From Natrinema mahii (GTDB lineage Archaea > Halobacteriota > Halobacteria > Halobacteriales > Natrialbaceae): a DNA stretch of 64,000 bases. The stretch lies in the NCBI GenBank assembly GCA_000690595.2, contig JHUT02000002.1, positions 146,843-210,842 of the forward strand, written 5' to 3'. The translations under genes and the position numbers were made by a program. The notes beneath the pieces are model-generated. The model was not told the origin of the DNA and searched no databases. It saw only the letters and a list, made by a program, of their open reading frames with translations. Each line of letters starts with the position of its first letter. Position 1 is the stretch's first letter. Positions 25,794-36,710 of this stretch are shown here, one piece after another.

Positions 25794-26240
25794 TCACTCG
25801 TCGGTCTCGAGTTCGACCAGCTCGAGCGACCGATCGAGGTGACAGACCTCGTGTGGCGGCTCGCCGACGATTTCGGCGATGCGGTACTCCTCGTCGAAAG
25901 CGACGCCGTCGGGTTCGCAGTACTCGTGGCTCGGACACTCGACGTAGGGGCAGGGGCCGGGGAGGCTGGTCTTGCTGCCGGCGAAGGCACCCTTCGAGGT
26001 GATGTTCGCACGCACGGAGACGGGTTCGACCTCGACGGCCCGGACACCGCCGTCGTGCATGGCGCACTCGAGCGTTTGGGCGTTCTCGCGGATCGACGTG
26101 ACCTGATACTTCGTCCCGGGCGAGAGATTGAGACACTGACTCCGATACGGACAGCCGGCACAGGCGTCGGCTTCGCCCTCGTAGATGAACTCGGTCCCCG
26201 GCTCGGCCAGCCGGGACCCGACGAGCGTAACGGTCGACAT
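25794..26240 (-). CDS. UPF0179 family Cys-rich protein
   Basis: The protein has 148 residues and starts MSTVTLVGSRLAEPGTEF. It carries eight cysteines in paired form (ACAGCPYRSQC; CAMHDG; PCPYVECPSHEYC; VCHL), fit to bind metal or an Fe-S cluster. Archaea-only family of unknown role. ATG 26240 is preferred over the codon at 26276. Single gene, minus strand. Confidence 0.88.
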   Translation of the reverse strand: MSTVTLVGSRLAEPGTEFIYEGEADACAGCPYRSQCLNLSPGTKYQVTSIRENAQTLECAMHDGGVRAVEVEPVSVRANITSKGAFAGSKTSLPGPCPYVECPSHEYCEPDGVAFDEEYRIAEIVGEPPHEVCHLDRSLELVELETDE

Positions 26241-26325
26241 AGTAACCGATAGCTGCCTCTGGCGGTTAAGGGTCACGTCCCGGAGCGGCCGCGACGACGC
26301 GGTAGCTCACCGTCTCGAAGGCCCG

Positions 26326-26757
26326 TCAGTCCTCGTCCCCGTCGCCGGTGAGCTCGTCGAGCCGCTCGAAGTACGTCTCCCGGGGGACCTGATACAGCCC
26401 GCGGTAGTCGATTTCCCCGTCGTCGAACCGCCGGGCGAGGGCGACCGTTTCCTCGAGGGCCGCGTCGCGAGTCGGGTACCGCAGCGTCTCGTCCAGCGAG
26501 ACGTCGGGCTCGAGATAGAGCGTGACGAACCAGTCCGCGGTGTCGGCGGTGTCGCCGGGGTGGACGCCGGGCCGTCGGGTTCGCTTGCCGTGGGTGAGAT
26601 ACAGCGTCGGCAGACAGGGAGCGGGGAAGTCCGCGGCGTCGAAGACGTCCGGTCGGTACGCGAGGACGAGCCGGCCGTCCTCGCCCCGACTCCAGACCTG
26701 CCAGGCCTCGGGGAGTCGCGAGGCGATCCCCCCGTCGTCAGCGGCCGAGTCCGACAT
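26326..26757 (-). CDS. DUF5820-like haloarchaeal protein
   Basis: The protein has 143 residues with LPEAWQVWSRGEDGRLVLAYRPDVFDAADFP, CLPTLYLTHGKRTRRPG, and a long acidic helical C-terminus (DAALEETVALARRFDDGEIDYRGLY). Soluble, no cysteine clusters. A TATA-like gatttagg (26781-26788, minus strand) lies about 24-31 nt before the ATG at 26757, in line with a leaderless message. Role unknown. Confidence 0.7.
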   Translation of the reverse strand: MSDSAADDGGIASRLPEAWQVWSRGEDGRLVLAYRPDVFDAADFPAPCLPTLYLTHGKRTRRPGVHPGDTADTADWFVTLYLEPDVSLDETLRYPTRDAALEETVALARRFDDGEIDYRGLYQVPRETYFERLDELTGDGDED

Positions 26758-26788
26758 GGCTTCCGATTGGGGTCCCGCCCCTAAATCA

Positions 26789-27333
26789 CCGTCGTCGCGG
26801 CGGCCGGATGGGGGAGTCCGACACCGGCACGGTCCGCGGACCGCCGCGCGCGAGTTCACGCTGCCTATGCAGGCCGGCAACTTATGCCGCAATCGGCCGA
26901 ATGTGGGGTGTGATACCGAAGACCAATATAGAATTCTGGGAGCTGTTGGCCGGAATAAGGTCCTGACAAATACCTTTTGGGGCTAAGACTAAGTAGCTGG
27001 ATTACTCACTCATTAAATACTATCGGTATCCGATCGCCGGACCGATCCACTCCGCGCCCGTCCCCGGCGCACCGTTGCTCGGCCCCCGACAGGGTGTTGC
27101 GCAACGGAAAGTGGTGAAAGGTGACATATGACACGGCACCATGCCGCCCACGAACGGGTCACGCTCCCCGAGAGTCCCTCGAGGAGCCCGACGAGTTCGA
27201 CGCTCACGTCGGGTACAGCGAGGCGACGGATTCCGACGGTTCGGCCGCGAGACGCCTCGGCAGGTCGAAGACGTCCGCTTTCTCCGTGCGATCACGGACG
27301 ACCGCGAACCGGGGGAACCCACTCAACGATACC
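26789..27333. other. Long non-coding leader region before prkA
   Basis: About 545 bp without a gene I can support. The middle part (26920-27030) is AT-rich and includes several TATA-like words (for example attaaata near 27012), suggesting promoter(s) for the kinase operon with a leader of up to 300 nt. An in-frame GTG at 27121 would add 71 residues to PrkA1, but they read as low-complexity sequence. Confidence 0.5.
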
Positions 27334-29406
27334 ATGACCGGTGACATCGAGACACTCGAGCAGCTCAGTACCGATTACAAAGAGTCGATGCCCGCGGACC
27401 TGCGGGAGACCAAGTCCTTCGACTGGTACTTAGAGGAGGTGTACGAGGACCCGAAAGTAGCCCGCAACGCCCACCAGCGCGTCGCGGACATGTTCGACTA
27501 CTACGGCACCACCTACGACGAGACCGAAGGGATGGTCGAGTACCAACTCGCCAGCGAGGACCCACTGGGCGACGGCGAGAACACCTTCTACGGGAAGGTG
27601 ATCCACCAGTCGATCCACGAGTTCGTCAACAAGGTCAAATCCGGGGCTCGCCGGCTCGGGCCGGAACGGCGGATCAAACTCCTGCTGGGACCGGTCGGCT
27701 CCGGGAAGTCCCACTTCGACAAACAGGTCCGGCAGTACTTCGAGGACTACACGCTCCGCGAGGACGGCCGGATGTACACCTTCCGGTGGACGAACCTCTG
27801 TGACGTGATTCAGGACCAGGACCCGGCCGACGACACCGTCAGGTCTCCGATGAACCAGGACCCGCTCGTCCTCCTCCCCCTCGAGCAGCGCCAGCGGGTC
27901 ATCGACGATCTCAACGAGAACCTCGATGCGCCCTACACCATCCAGAACGAGCAGGCGCTGGATCCGGAAAGCGAGTTCTACATGGACAAGCTGCTGGCGT
28001 ACTACGAGGACGATCTTCAGCAGGTGCTGGAAAACCACGTCGAGATCGTCCGCTTCGTCGCCGACGAGAACAAGCGACAGGGCCTCGAGACCTTCGAGCC
28101 AAAGGACAAGAAAAACCAAGACGAGACGGAACTCACCGGCGACGTCAACTACTCGAAGATCGCTATCTACGGCGAGAGCGACCCCCGGGCGTTCGACTAC
28201 TCGGGTGCCTTCTGTAACGCGAACCGCGGCATCTTCTCCGGCGAGGAACTGCTCAAACTCCAGCGGGAGTTCCTCTATGACTTCCTGCATGCGACCCAGG
28301 AGCAGACGATCAAGCCCAAGAACAACCCCCGGATCGACATCGACCAGGTGATCGTCGGCCGGACGAACATGCCCGAGTACAAGGACAAGAAAGGCGACGA
28401 GAAGATGGAGGCCTTCAACGACCGTACCAAGCGGATCGACTTCCCGTACGTCCTCTCCTACGAGGACGAGGCCAGCATCTACGAGAAGATGCTCCAGAAC
28501 GCCGACGTGCCAGACATCAACGTCGAGCCCCACACCTTAGAGATGGCGGGGCTGTTCGGCGTCCTGACCCGTATCGAGGAACCCGACACCGAGACCGTCG
28601 GGCTGCTCTCGAAGGCCAAGGCCTACAACGGCGAGATCGACGAGGGCGACGACATCGACACGAAAAAGCTCCGCGAGGAAGCCGAGGCAAAAGCCGAGAT
28701 CGGCGAGGGCATGGTCGGGGTCTCACCGCGCTTTATCGGCGACGAGATCGCCGAGGCGATCATGGACTCGAAACACCGCCAGCGCGGCTTCCTCTCGCCG
28801 CTGACGGTGTTTAACTTCTTCGAGGAGAACCTCGAGCACCACGGCTCCATCCCCGAGGACAACTTCGAGCAGTACTACCGCTACCTCGAGACGGTCCGCG
28901 AGGAGTACAAAGAACGGGCCATCGAGGACGTCCGCCACGCCTTGGCCTACGACATCGACGAGATCCAGCGCCAAGGCGAGAAGTACATGGACCACGTGAT
29001 GGCCTACATCGACGACGACACGATCGAGGACGAGCTCACGGGCCGCGAGCAAGAGCCCGACGAGACGTTCCTGCGGTCGGTCGAGGAGAAACTCGACATC
29101 CCCGAAGACCGCAAGGAGGACTTCCGCCAGGAGGTCTCGAACTGGGTCTCCCGGCGCGCCCGCGAAGGTGAGGCGTTCAATCCCCAGGACAACGAGCGCC
29201 TGCGCCGCGCCCTGGAACGCAAGCTTTGGGAGGACAAGAAACACAATATCAACTTCTCCGCGCTGGTGTCGGCCAACGAGTTCGACGACGACGAACGCTC
29301 CGCGTGGATCGACGCACTGATCGAACAGGGCTACTCCGAAGGCGGCGCGAAGGAGGTCCTCGAGTTCGCCGGCGCGGAGGTCGCCAAGACCGAGATGGAA
29401 GACTAA
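27334..29406 (+). CDS. prkA1: PrkA-type serine protein kinase 1
   Basis: The protein has 690 residues. It has an AAA-like ATPase part with P-loop GPVGSGKS (119-126) and a PrkA kinase region in the C-terminal third (NWVSRRAREGEAFNPQDNERLRR). MTGDIETLEQLS is the expected N-terminus. PrkA kinases phosphorylate proteins under starvation in bacteria, with Escherichia coli YeaG as a relative. First of four co-directional genes; ATG 27334 chosen. The gap to PrkA2 is one base. Confidence 0.9.
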   Translation: MTGDIETLEQLSTDYKESMPADLRETKSFDWYLEEVYEDPKVARNAHQRVADMFDYYGTTYDETEGMVEYQLASEDPLGDGENTFYGKVIHQSIHEFVNKVKSGARRLGPERRIKLLLGPVGSGKSHFDKQVRQYFEDYTLREDGRMYTFRWTNLCDVIQDQDPADDTVRSPMNQDPLVLLPLEQRQRVIDDLNENLDAPYTIQNEQALDPESEFYMDKLLAYYEDDLQQVLENHVEIVRFVADENKRQGLETFEPKDKKNQDETELTGDVNYSKIAIYGESDPRAFDYSGAFCNANRGIFSGEELLKLQREFLYDFLHATQEQTIKPKNNPRIDIDQVIVGRTNMPEYKDKKGDEKMEAFNDRTKRIDFPYVLSYEDEASIYEKMLQNADVPDINVEPHTLEMAGLFGVLTRIEEPDTETVGLLSKAKAYNGEIDEGDDIDTKKLREEAEAKAEIGEGMVGVSPRFIGDEIAEAIMDSKHRQRGFLSPLTVFNFFEENLEHHGSIPEDNFEQYYRYLETVREEYKERAIEDVRHALAYDIDEIQRQGEKYMDHVMAYIDDDTIEDELTGREQEPDETFLRSVEEKLDIPEDRKEDFRQEVSNWVSRRAREGEAFNPQDNERLRRALERKLWEDKKHNINFSALVSANEFDDDERSAWIDALIEQGYSEGGAKEVLEFAGAEVAKTEMED

Positions 29407-29407
29407 C

Positions 29408-31699
29408 ATGACCGGACACGAGTACGTCACCGAGGCCGACCGCGCCCTCGAGGAGACCTACGAGGAGCCGATGAGCCTCGCGGCGTACGTCGATCGGCTC
29501 TTCGAGAACCCCCGGATTGCCTCCCACGCCTCGAAATATTTGCTCGAGGCGATCGAGGCCGCCGGTACCCGCACGGTCGTCGAGGAAGGCGAGGAGAAGG
29601 AACGATATCGCTTCTTCGACGATCCGCACAACGACGGCGAACACGCCATTCTGGGCAACACGGAGGTCCTGAACGGGTTCGTCGACGACCTGCGATCGAT
29701 CGCCGCGGGCCGGGCGAAAGACGAGAAGATCATCTGGTTCGAGGGGCCCACGGCGACGGGCAAGTCCGAACTCAAGCGGTGTCTGGTCAACGGGCTGCGC
29801 GAGTACTCGAAGACGCCCGAGGGCCGCCGGTACACCGTCGAGTGGAACATTTCGACCGCCGAGGGCGGCGACCGCGGGCTGAGCTACGGCGACGACGCCG
29901 GCGCGAGCGCTGCGGACGAACAAAACTGGTACGAGAGTCCGGTGCAGGCCCACCCGCTGTCGGTGTTCCCCGACGCCGTCCGCGAGGACCTGCTCGCCGC
30001 GTTGAACGACGAACTCGACGATCACGTCCCGATCCAGGTCGACGCGGCGCTCGATCCCTTCTCGCGGGAGGCCTACGACTTCCTCGAGGAGCGCTACCGC
30101 CGGGCCGGCGAGGACGACCTGTTCTCGGCGATCACCGACGAGGATCACCTGCGCGTGAAAAACTACGTCGTCGACGTCGGACAGGGCGTCGGCGTCCTCC
30201 ACTCCGAGGACGACGGCCGGCCCAAGGAACGGCTCGTCGGCTCGTGGATGCACGGCATGCTCCAGGAGTTGGACTCGCGGGGCCGGAAGAACCCGCAGGC
30301 GTTTAGCTACGACGGCGTCCTCTCGCAGGGCAACGGCGTCCTCACCATCGTCGAGGACGCGGCCCAGCACGCCGACCTCCTCCAGAAGCTGCTGAACGTC
30401 CCCGACGAGCAATCGGTGAAACTGGACAAGGGCATCGGGATGGACGTCGACAGCCAGCTGCTGATCATCTCCAACCCCGATCTCGAGGCCCAGCTCAACC
30501 AGCACTCCGATCGAAACGGAATGGACCCGCTGAAAGCGCTGAAACGCCGCCTCGACAAGCACCGCTTTGGCTACCTGACGAACCTGAGCCTCGAGACGGA
30601 GCTCATCCGCCGCGAGCTAACGAACGAGACGGCGGTCTGGGAGGCCGAGAGCTACGACGAGCTCGCCGACCGGATCCGCGCGCCAGTGGGAGTGACGATC
30701 AAGGACCGCGACGGCGAGGCGCGGATTCAGGAGTTCGCGCCCCACGCCATCGAGTCGGCCGCGCTGTATGCCGTCGTCACCCGGCTGGACGAGGAGCACC
30801 TCCCGAACGGGCTCGACCTCGTGGACAAGGCGCTGATCTACGATCAGGGGTTCCTGCAGGAGGGCGATAGCCGCCGCGAGAAAGCGGAGTTCGACTTCGA
30901 CGACGACGGCAACGACGGCGATCACGGCATCCCGGTCACGTACACGCGGGACACGCTCGCGGAACTGCTCCAGACCGACCGCGACCGCCACCACGCCGAC
31001 CTCCCGGTCGAGGACGTGGTCATGCCACGGGACGTCCTCAACGCGATGGTCGAGGGGCTGGTCGACGCGCCAGTGTTCTCGACGGGCGAGCGCTCCGAGT
31101 TCGAGAACCGCGTCGTCCCCGTGAAAAACTACGTCTACGACCAGCAGGAAAGCGACGTCATCGAGGCGATCATGTACGACAAGCGCGTCGACGAGGAGAC
31201 CGTCGCCGAGTACGTCGAACACGTCTACGCGTGGGAGACCGACGAGCCGCTGTACAACGACCGCGGCGAGCGGGTCGAGCCCGATCCGCTGAAGATGAAG
31301 CTATTCGAAATCGAACATCTCGGCCGGTTCTCCGAGAGCGAATACGACGGGAACCAGCCCCGCGAGAGCGTCCGGAACTTCCGGCGCGAGAAGGTCATCA
31401 CGTCGCTGAACCGCCACGCGTGGGAACACCGCGACGAGGACTTCTCGGTCGAGGACGTCGATCTTACCGCGATCCCGGTGATCAAGACCGTCCTCGAGAG
31501 CCACGACTGGGACGACGTCGAGCGGACCTTCGAGGACTTCGATCCGCGACAGTGGAGCGATCCGCCGAGCGACACCCAGACCGCGGCGGTCAAGGAAGAC
31601 ACGATCGAGACGATGGTCGACCTCTTCGGCTACTCGGCGGCGTCGGCCGAGCTAACCAGTAGACACGTCATGGGACAGGTGAGTTACAGATGGGACTGA
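29408..31699 (+). CDS. prkA2: PrkA-type serine protein kinase 2
   Basis: The protein has 763 residues, a divergent paralogue of PrkA1. The P-loop is GPTATGKS (113-120), and a second ATP-binding region follows ([29 protein letters not shown]). The C-terminal part has a kinase-like block including [29 protein letters not shown]. Two PrkA genes in tandem is the haloarchaeal arrangement. The last codons overlap the next gene by 10 bp, implying translational coupling. Confidence 0.9.
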   Translation: MTGHEYVTEADRALEETYEEPMSLAAYVDRLFENPRIASHASKYLLEAIEAAGTRTVVEEGEEKERYRFFDDPHNDGEHAILGNTEVLNGFVDDLRSIAAGRAKDEKIIWFEGPTATGKSELKRCLVNGLREYSKTPEGRRYTVEWNISTAEGGDRGLSYGDDAGASAADEQNWYESPVQAHPLSVFPDAVREDLLAALNDELDDHVPIQVDAALDPFSREAYDFLEERYRRAGEDDLFSAITDEDHLRVKNYVVDVGQGVGVLHSEDDGRPKERLVGSWMHGMLQELDSRGRKNPQAFSYDGVLSQGNGVLTIVEDAAQHADLLQKLLNVPDEQSVKLDKGIGMDVDSQLLIISNPDLEAQLNQHSDRNGMDPLKALKRRLDKHRFGYLTNLSLETELIRRELTNETAVWEAESYDELADRIRAPVGVTIKDRDGEARIQEFAPHAIESAALYAVVTRLDEEHLPNGLDLVDKALIYDQGFLQEGDSRREKAEFDFDDDGNDGDHGIPVTYTRDTLAELLQTDRDRHHADLPVEDVVMPRDVLNAMVEGLVDAPVFSTGERSEFENRVVPVKNYVYDQQESDVIEAIMYDKRVDEETVAEYVEHVYAWETDEPLYNDRGERVEPDPLKMKLFEIEHLGRFSESEYDGNQPRESVRNFRREKVITSLNRHAWEHRDEDFSVEDVDLTAIPVIKTVLESHDWDDVERTFEDFDPRQWSDPPSDTQTAAVKEDTIETMVDLFGYSAASAELTSRHVMGQVSYRWD

Positions 31700-33018
31700 G
31701 AGACGACCTCGAGCGGTTCCGCGAAGTCGGCGAGGAGCGCCGCGAAGACCTGGCCGACTTCATCCAGTACGGCGACCTCGCGGGGAGCGGCCCCGGCGAG
31801 ATCAACATCCCGGTCAAGATCGTCTCGCTGCCGGAGTTCGAGTACGATCGGCGCGATCAGGGCGGGGTCGGCCAGGGCGAGGACGGGACCCCCGACGCCG
31901 GTCAGCCGGTCGGCCAGCCCCAGCCACAGCCGGGCGACGACGACGGCGAGGACGGCGAGCCCGGCGAGGAGGGCGGCGACCACGAGTACTACGAGATGGA
32001 CCCCGAGGAGTTCGCCGAGGAACTCGACGAGGAACTCGGGCTCGACCTCGACCCCAAGGGCAAGAAGGTCGTCGAGGAGAAGGAAGGACCGTTCACCGAC
32101 CTCACGCGGACCGGCCCCAACAGCACGCTCGACTTCGAGCGGATGTTCAAGGAGGGACTCAAGCGCAAGCTCGCGATGGACTTCGACGAGGAGTTCCTGC
32201 GGGAACTCTGCAAGGTCGAGGGGATTTCGCCCCGCGAGGTCTTCGAGTGGGCCCGCGGCGAGAACCTCCCGGTGTCGATGGCCTGGATCGAAGAGGCCTA
32301 CAGCGACGTGCCCGACGACGAGCGGGGCAAATGGGCCTCGATCGAGGCGGTCGAGGACAACGTCGAACGCGAGAGCGTCCAGCAGAAGATCCGCCGCGAG
32401 GGGATCCAACACGTCCCCTTCCGCCGCGAGGACGAGCGCTACCGCCACCCCGAGATCATCGAGGAGAAGGAGAAGAACGTCGTGGTCGTCAACATCCGCG
32501 ACGTCTCCGGCTCGATGCGCGAGAAGAAACGCGAACTCGTCGAGCGGACCTTCACCCCGCTGGACTGGTACCTGCAGGGCAAGTACGACAACGCCGAGTT
32601 CGTCTACATCGCCCACGACGCCGACGCCTGGGCGGTCGAGCGCGACGAGTTCTTCGGCATCCGCTCCGGCGGCGGCACCAAGATCTCGAGCGCGTACGAA
32701 CTCGCCCAGCAGCTCTTAGAGGAGTACCCCTGGAGCGACTGGAACCGCTACGTCTTCGCGGCGGGCGACTCCGAGAACTCCTCGAACGACACCGAGGAGC
32801 GGGTCATCCCGCTGATGGAGGAGATCCCGGCGAACCTCCACGCCTACGTGGAGACCCAGCCGTCGGGCAACGCCATCAACGCCACCCACGCCGAGGAACT
32901 CGAGCGCCACTTCGGGACCGACGCCGACGACGTGGCGGTGGCCTACGTCAACGACCAGTCGGACGTGACCGACGCGATCTACGACATCCTCTCGACGGAG
33001 GGAGAAGCAGATGAGTAA
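31690..33018 (+). CDS. YeaH/YhbH-type von Willebrand A protein (DUF444)
   Basis: The protein has 442 residues. The N-terminal part is charged and Gly/Pro-rich. Near residues 260-380 it forms a VWA-like domain with MIDAS motif DVSGS (Asp271, Ser273, Ser275) and later [38 protein letters not shown] (read in pieces). Bacterial YeaH is always encoded beside a PrkA kinase. ATG 31690 overlaps prkA2; its stop overlaps SpoVR by 8 bp. Confidence 0.9.
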   Translation: MGLRDDLERFREVGEERREDLADFIQYGDLAGSGPGEINIPVKIVSLPEFEYDRRDQGGVGQGEDGTPDAGQPVGQPQPQPGDDDGEDGEPGEEGGDHEYYEMDPEEFAEELDEELGLDLDPKGKKVVEEKEGPFTDLTRTGPNSTLDFERMFKEGLKRKLAMDFDEEFLRELCKVEGISPREVFEWARGENLPVSMAWIEEAYSDVPDDERGKWASIEAVEDNVERESVQQKIRREGIQHVPFRREDERYRHPEIIEEKEKNVVVVNIRDVSGSMREKKRELVERTFTPLDWYLQGKYDNAEFVYIAHDADAWAVERDEFFGIRSGGGTKISSAYELAQQLLEEYPWSDWNRYVFAAGDSENSSNDTEERVIPLMEEIPANLHAYVETQPSGNAINATHAEELERHFGTDADDVAVAYVNDQSDVTDAIYDILSTEGEADE

Positions 33019-35038
33019 ACGCAACTCCAACGCGGACCGTTTCCGCAAACAGGCGATCGCGGGCGAGCTCGAGGAGCCGGTTTCCGAGGCCAGAAACCTC
33101 GCCGAGAAGCTCGGCCTCGAGCCCTACCCCGTGAAGTACTGGATCATCGACTACGACGAGATGAACGAACTCATCGCCTACGGCGGGTTCCAATCTCGGT
33201 ATCCCCACTGGCGGTGGGGCATGCAGTACGACAAGCAACAGAAGCAGGGCCAGTACGGCGGCGGGAAGGCCTTCGAAATCGTCAACAACGATAACCCGGC
33301 CCACGCCTTCCTGCAGGAGTCGAACACGGTGGCCGACCAGAAGGCGGTGATCACCCACGTCGAGGCCCACTCGGACTTCTTCGCGAACAACGACTGGTTC
33401 GGCATGTTCACGGGCGGCCGGGCCGACGAGGACCAGGTCAACGCCGCCGCCATGCTCGAGCGCCACGCCAGAGCCATCGACGAGTACATGGCCGATCCCG
33501 ACATCGACCGCGCCGAGGTCGAGAAGTGGATCGACCACTGTCTGAGCCTCGAGGACAACATCGACCAGCATCAGGTCTTCACCCGCCGGCTCGACGTCGA
33601 CCAGCCGGCCGCGGAGATCGACGAGGACCTCGCCGAGAAGCTAGACGAACTCGACCTCTCCGACGAGATCAAAGGCGAGGTCTTCGACGCGGAGTGGGTC
33701 GAGAAACTCGAGGACGAGGAGATCACCGGGAGTGTCCCGGAGGAGCCACAGAAGGACCTACTGGCGTTCGTCCGCGAACACGGCAAGCAGTACGACGAGG
33801 CGGCCGGCCGCGGCGTCGAGATGGAGGAGTGGCAACGCGACATCCTCGATATGATGCGCGCGGAGGCCTACTACTTCGCCGCCCAGAAGATGACGAAGGT
33901 GATGAACGAGGGCTGGGCCGCCTACTGGGAGTCGACGATGATGACCGACGAGGCCTTCGCCGGCGACGACGAGTTCCTCAACTACGCCGACCACATGGCG
34001 AAAGTCCTGGCCTCGGGCGGGCTCAACCCCTACAGCCTCGGGATGGAACTCTGGGAGTACGTCGAGAACACCACCAACCGGCAGGAGGTCCTCGAGGCCC
34101 TGTTGCGCGTCGAGGGAGTCTCCTGGCGTAACCTCACCGACGTCGTCGACGTCGACGACGTCCTCGAGCGGCTCGAGCCACCGGAAGCGATCGAGAATAT
34201 TACCCCGGATACGCTCGAGCAACTCGAGGCCGTGCCCGACGAGTGGGTCGATCGCGAGGCCCTCGAGCGGGCCCGCGAGGGCGAGATCGACCTCGAGAAA
34301 TATCCCTGGAAGGTCCTGACCTACGAGGGGCTGGCCCGCCGCCACTACTCGCTGGTCAAGCGCCAGCACCGCGGCTTCCTCAAGCGGGTCAGTCAGAACG
34401 ACCTCGAGCGGATCGGCCGCTACCTCTTCGACGACGCGCGGTACGACTCGGTCGACGAAGCACTCGAGAATATCGACTACGCGGCCGGCTGGGACCGGCT
34501 GTTCGACGTCCGGGAGAGTCACAACGACGTGACCTTCCTCGACGAATTCCTGACTCAGGAGTTCATCACGGAGAACAACTATTTCACCTACGAACACTCG
34601 CAGGCGACGGGGCAGTTCCACGTCGCCAGCGACGCCGCCGAAGACGTCAAGAAGAAACTGCTCTTGCAGTTTACCAACTTCGGGAAGCCGACCATCGCCG
34701 TCTACGACGGCAACTACAACAACGCCAACGAACTGTTGCTCGGTCACCAGTACAACGGCGTCATGCTCGATCTCGGGCAGGCCCGGGAGACGCTGAAGCG
34801 GATCTTCGAGCTGTGGGGGCGGCCGGTGAACCTGCTGACGATCGTCAAGGAAGTCGACGAACACGACATCGAGGTCGCAAAGCGGCGCAACCGCGAGCCC
34901 GACGCCGAAGAGCAGGGCAAACTGCTCCGGTACGACGGCCAGACGATGACGACCGAGGACGTCCCCTGGGAGGAGGTCGACCACCTCGCGGCCGACGACG
35001 TGGACTACGACACGAAGCCCGACGAGTGGCTGGCCTGA
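33011..35038 (+). CDS. SpoVR/YcgB-family protein
   Basis: The protein has 675 residues with N-terminal [39 protein letters not shown] and [15 protein letters not shown] blocks characteristic of the SpoVR family (read in parts). Cytosolic and strongly acidic. In Bacillus, SpoVR is needed for spore cortex formation, and in bacteria lacking spores it accompanies PrkA and YeaH under starvation. Here it ends the operon; archaeal role unknown. Confidence 0.9.
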   Translation: MSKRNSNADRFRKQAIAGELEEPVSEARNLAEKLGLEPYPVKYWIIDYDEMNELIAYGGFQSRYPHWRWGMQYDKQQKQGQYGGGKAFEIVNNDNPAHAFLQESNTVADQKAVITHVEAHSDFFANNDWFGMFTGGRADEDQVNAAAMLERHARAIDEYMADPDIDRAEVEKWIDHCLSLEDNIDQHQVFTRRLDVDQPAAEIDEDLAEKLDELDLSDEIKGEVFDAEWVEKLEDEEITGSVPEEPQKDLLAFVREHGKQYDEAAGRGVEMEEWQRDILDMMRAEAYYFAAQKMTKVMNEGWAAYWESTMMTDEAFAGDDEFLNYADHMAKVLASGGLNPYSLGMELWEYVENTTNRQEVLEALLRVEGVSWRNLTDVVDVDDVLERLEPPEAIENITPDTLEQLEAVPDEWVDREALERAREGEIDLEKYPWKVLTYEGLARRHYSLVKRQHRGFLKRVSQNDLERIGRYLFDDARYDSVDEALENIDYAAGWDRLFDVRESHNDVTFLDEFLTQEFITENNYFTYEHSQATGQFHVASDAAEDVKKKLLLQFTNFGKPTIAVYDGNYNNANELLLGHQYNGVMLDLGQARETLKRIFELWGRPVNLLTIVKEVDEHDIEVAKRRNREPDAEEQGKLLRYDGQTMTTEDVPWEEVDHLAADDVDYDTKPDEWLA

Positions 35039-35115
35039 GACGGGGTACCGTCCGGCAACGGGCGATCGCGTTGGCCAGAAGGCTTTTGCTGACTTTCTCC
35101 GATGGGGCAGACACG

Positions 35116-36138
35116 ATGGATGGGGACGGGGGCGAGGCCGTCGATCTCCGGGGCCGGGGAGCCACCGGGATCGACCTGCCAGCAGTTCTGACGCGACTCG
35201 ACGGGGAGCCGAGCGAACAACGGGCGGCCGTCAGCCGGATCCGCACCGCGATCGACGAGCGGGACGGGGCAACCGGCTGTGCCCCGACGGTGCCGAAACT
35301 CCGGTCGCTGCTCGAGCAACCCGAGATCGACTTCCGCGAGACGGTCGCCGCCTGTCTCGCCGATCTGGCGGCCGAGGCACCGACCGATGTCGCGCCGTCG
35401 ACCGGGTCGATCGTCGCCGTCGCCCGCGAGGAACCCGATCGGCCGATGACCGGCGAGTTGCTCCGGTGTCTCGCAGCCGTCGCGGCCGAGCGACCCGACG
35501 TGGTCGTCGATCACGCCGCGGCGATCGCCGACGTCCTCGAGCGGCGGTCGGGCTACGACACGGACGGCCTCGACGCGCTGGCCCACGTTTCTCGGGTCGA
35601 TCCGACGGCGCTCGAGCCGGCGGTATCCGTGTTGAAAGCGGCGCTGTCGGCTGCTCCGGCAGAGAACGGGCGGCCCGCACTGCGCGCGCTCGGACGACTG
35701 GCGCGGTCGGAGGGTGACCCCGGCTCGCTCGAGTTCGTCTCCCACGCCGCGGCGCTCGTCGATCACGGGAACCCGGACGTCCGACACGAGGCGATCGGTT
35801 GCCTCGGCGACGTGGCCCACCACGACCCAGCGGCTGTCGAATCGGTCACCGCGGAGCTGGGGGCGGCGCTTTCCTGTGACGATCCCGATACCCGGGCCGC
35901 GGCCGCGGTCACGATCGCCCGCATCGCCGCCCGAACCGAGACCACGGTCGGTCCGGTCCGCCGCCAGTTGCTCGCGTTGCTCGCCGACGACCACGCGCAC
36001 GTCCGGGCGAACGCCTGCGTCGCGCTCGGACACGGGGGCGTCGAGGCCGCCGAACCGCGACTCGCCGACCTCGCGAGCCGGGACCCGGCACCGAACGTCC
36101 GCGACAGGGCGTCGTGGGCCGCGGGCCAGTTGTCGTAG
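35116..36138 (+). CDS. HEAT-repeat protein
   Basis: The protein has 340 residues of tandem helical pairs of about 38-40 residues, with repeat cores such as VRHEAIGCLGDVAHHDP, ARAAAAVTIARIAAR and VRANACVALGHGGVEAAEPRLADLA. This is the armadillo/HEAT type that binds other proteins. It starts 77 bp after the SpoVR gene, the same direction, and may be an adaptor for the kinase system, though readthrough is not certain. Confidence 0.8.
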   Translation: MDGDGGEAVDLRGRGATGIDLPAVLTRLDGEPSEQRAAVSRIRTAIDERDGATGCAPTVPKLRSLLEQPEIDFRETVAACLADLAAEAPTDVAPSTGSIVAVAREEPDRPMTGELLRCLAAVAAERPDVVVDHAAAIADVLERRSGYDTDGLDALAHVSRVDPTALEPAVSVLKAALSAAPAENGRPALRALGRLARSEGDPGSLEFVSHAAALVDHGNPDVRHEAIGCLGDVAHHDPAAVESVTAELGAALSCDDPDTRAAAAVTIARIAARTETTVGPVRRQLLALLADDHAHVRANACVALGHGGVEAAEPRLADLASRDPAPNVRDRASWAAGQLS

Positions 36139-36188
36139 TCCGCGCCGGAACCGAAACCGAGCCCTTTCTCGCAGTCGTAGGCCCGTCC

Positions 36189-36590
36189 ATGACGTTTACC
36201 GTCGAAACGGACGACCGGCTGACGACCGTCGACGTGACCGACACGATCGCTGCGTCGGTCCCGGACGACTGTGAGTCGGGTACCTGTACGGCCTTCGTCG
36301 AACACACGACGGCCGCGCTCGTCGTCCAGGAGGACGAGCCGCGGCTCCGGGGCGACCTCGAGTCGTTCCTGCGGGACCTCGTTCCCGATTCGGGTCACGC
36401 ACACGACGAACTGGACGGCAACGCGGACTCGCATCTCCGGGCGGCGCTGCTGGGCCCCGACGTGACGATTCCGGTCGCGGACGGCGAACCGGCGCTGGGG
36501 ACCTGGCAATCGGTGTTGCTCGTCGAGTGCGACGGGCCGCGAACGCGGACGGTGTCGGTGACGACGACCGAGGCTGATAGTAGCCACTGA
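36189..36590 (+). CDS. YjbQ/UPF0047-family protein
   Basis: The protein has 133 residues with the family blocks FVEHTTAALVVQEDEPRL and HAHDELDGNADSHLRAALLGPDVTIPVADGEPALGTWQSVLLVECDGPRTRTVSV (read in parts). The family includes secondary thiamine-phosphate synthases. The last residues (EADSSH) and the stop codon are supplied by the inverted-repeat element at 36577-36657, so the native C-terminus has been replaced without harming the conserved core. Confidence 0.85.
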   Translation: MTFTVETDDRLTTVDVTDTIAASVPDDCESGTCTAFVEHTTAALVVQEDEPRLRGDLESFLRDLVPDSGHAHDELDGNADSHLRAALLGPDVTIPVADGEPALGTWQSVLLVECDGPRTRTVSVTTTEADSSH

Positions 36591-36657
36591 CAGTCATTGC
36601 AACCTGATCGTGCGATGTCGTCGCGATCAGTGTATAAATCGTGTCAGTGGCTACTAT
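36577..36657. repeat. 81 bp palindromic MITE-like element
   Basis: Perfect 16 bp terminal inverted repeats, atagtagccactgaca at 36577-36592 and its complement at 36642-36657, enclose an inner pair ctgatcg/cgatcag. There are no coding genes inside. The left arm lies over the last codons and stop of the YjbQ gene. A non-autonomous relative of a haloarchaeal insertion sequence is the simplest explanation; no matching transposase is in the window. Confidence 0.7.
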
Positions 36658-36710
36658 AGCCGAGCCCGCCGTATCGGCGCGCGAGTCGGTCGGCGGCCGT
36701 CACTCGCCCG

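Noticed and set aside
27121..27333. 71-residue N-terminal extension of PrkA1 from a GTG
   Set aside because: The sequence is low-complexity and Arg/Ser-rich, and MTGDIETL matches the expected family start.
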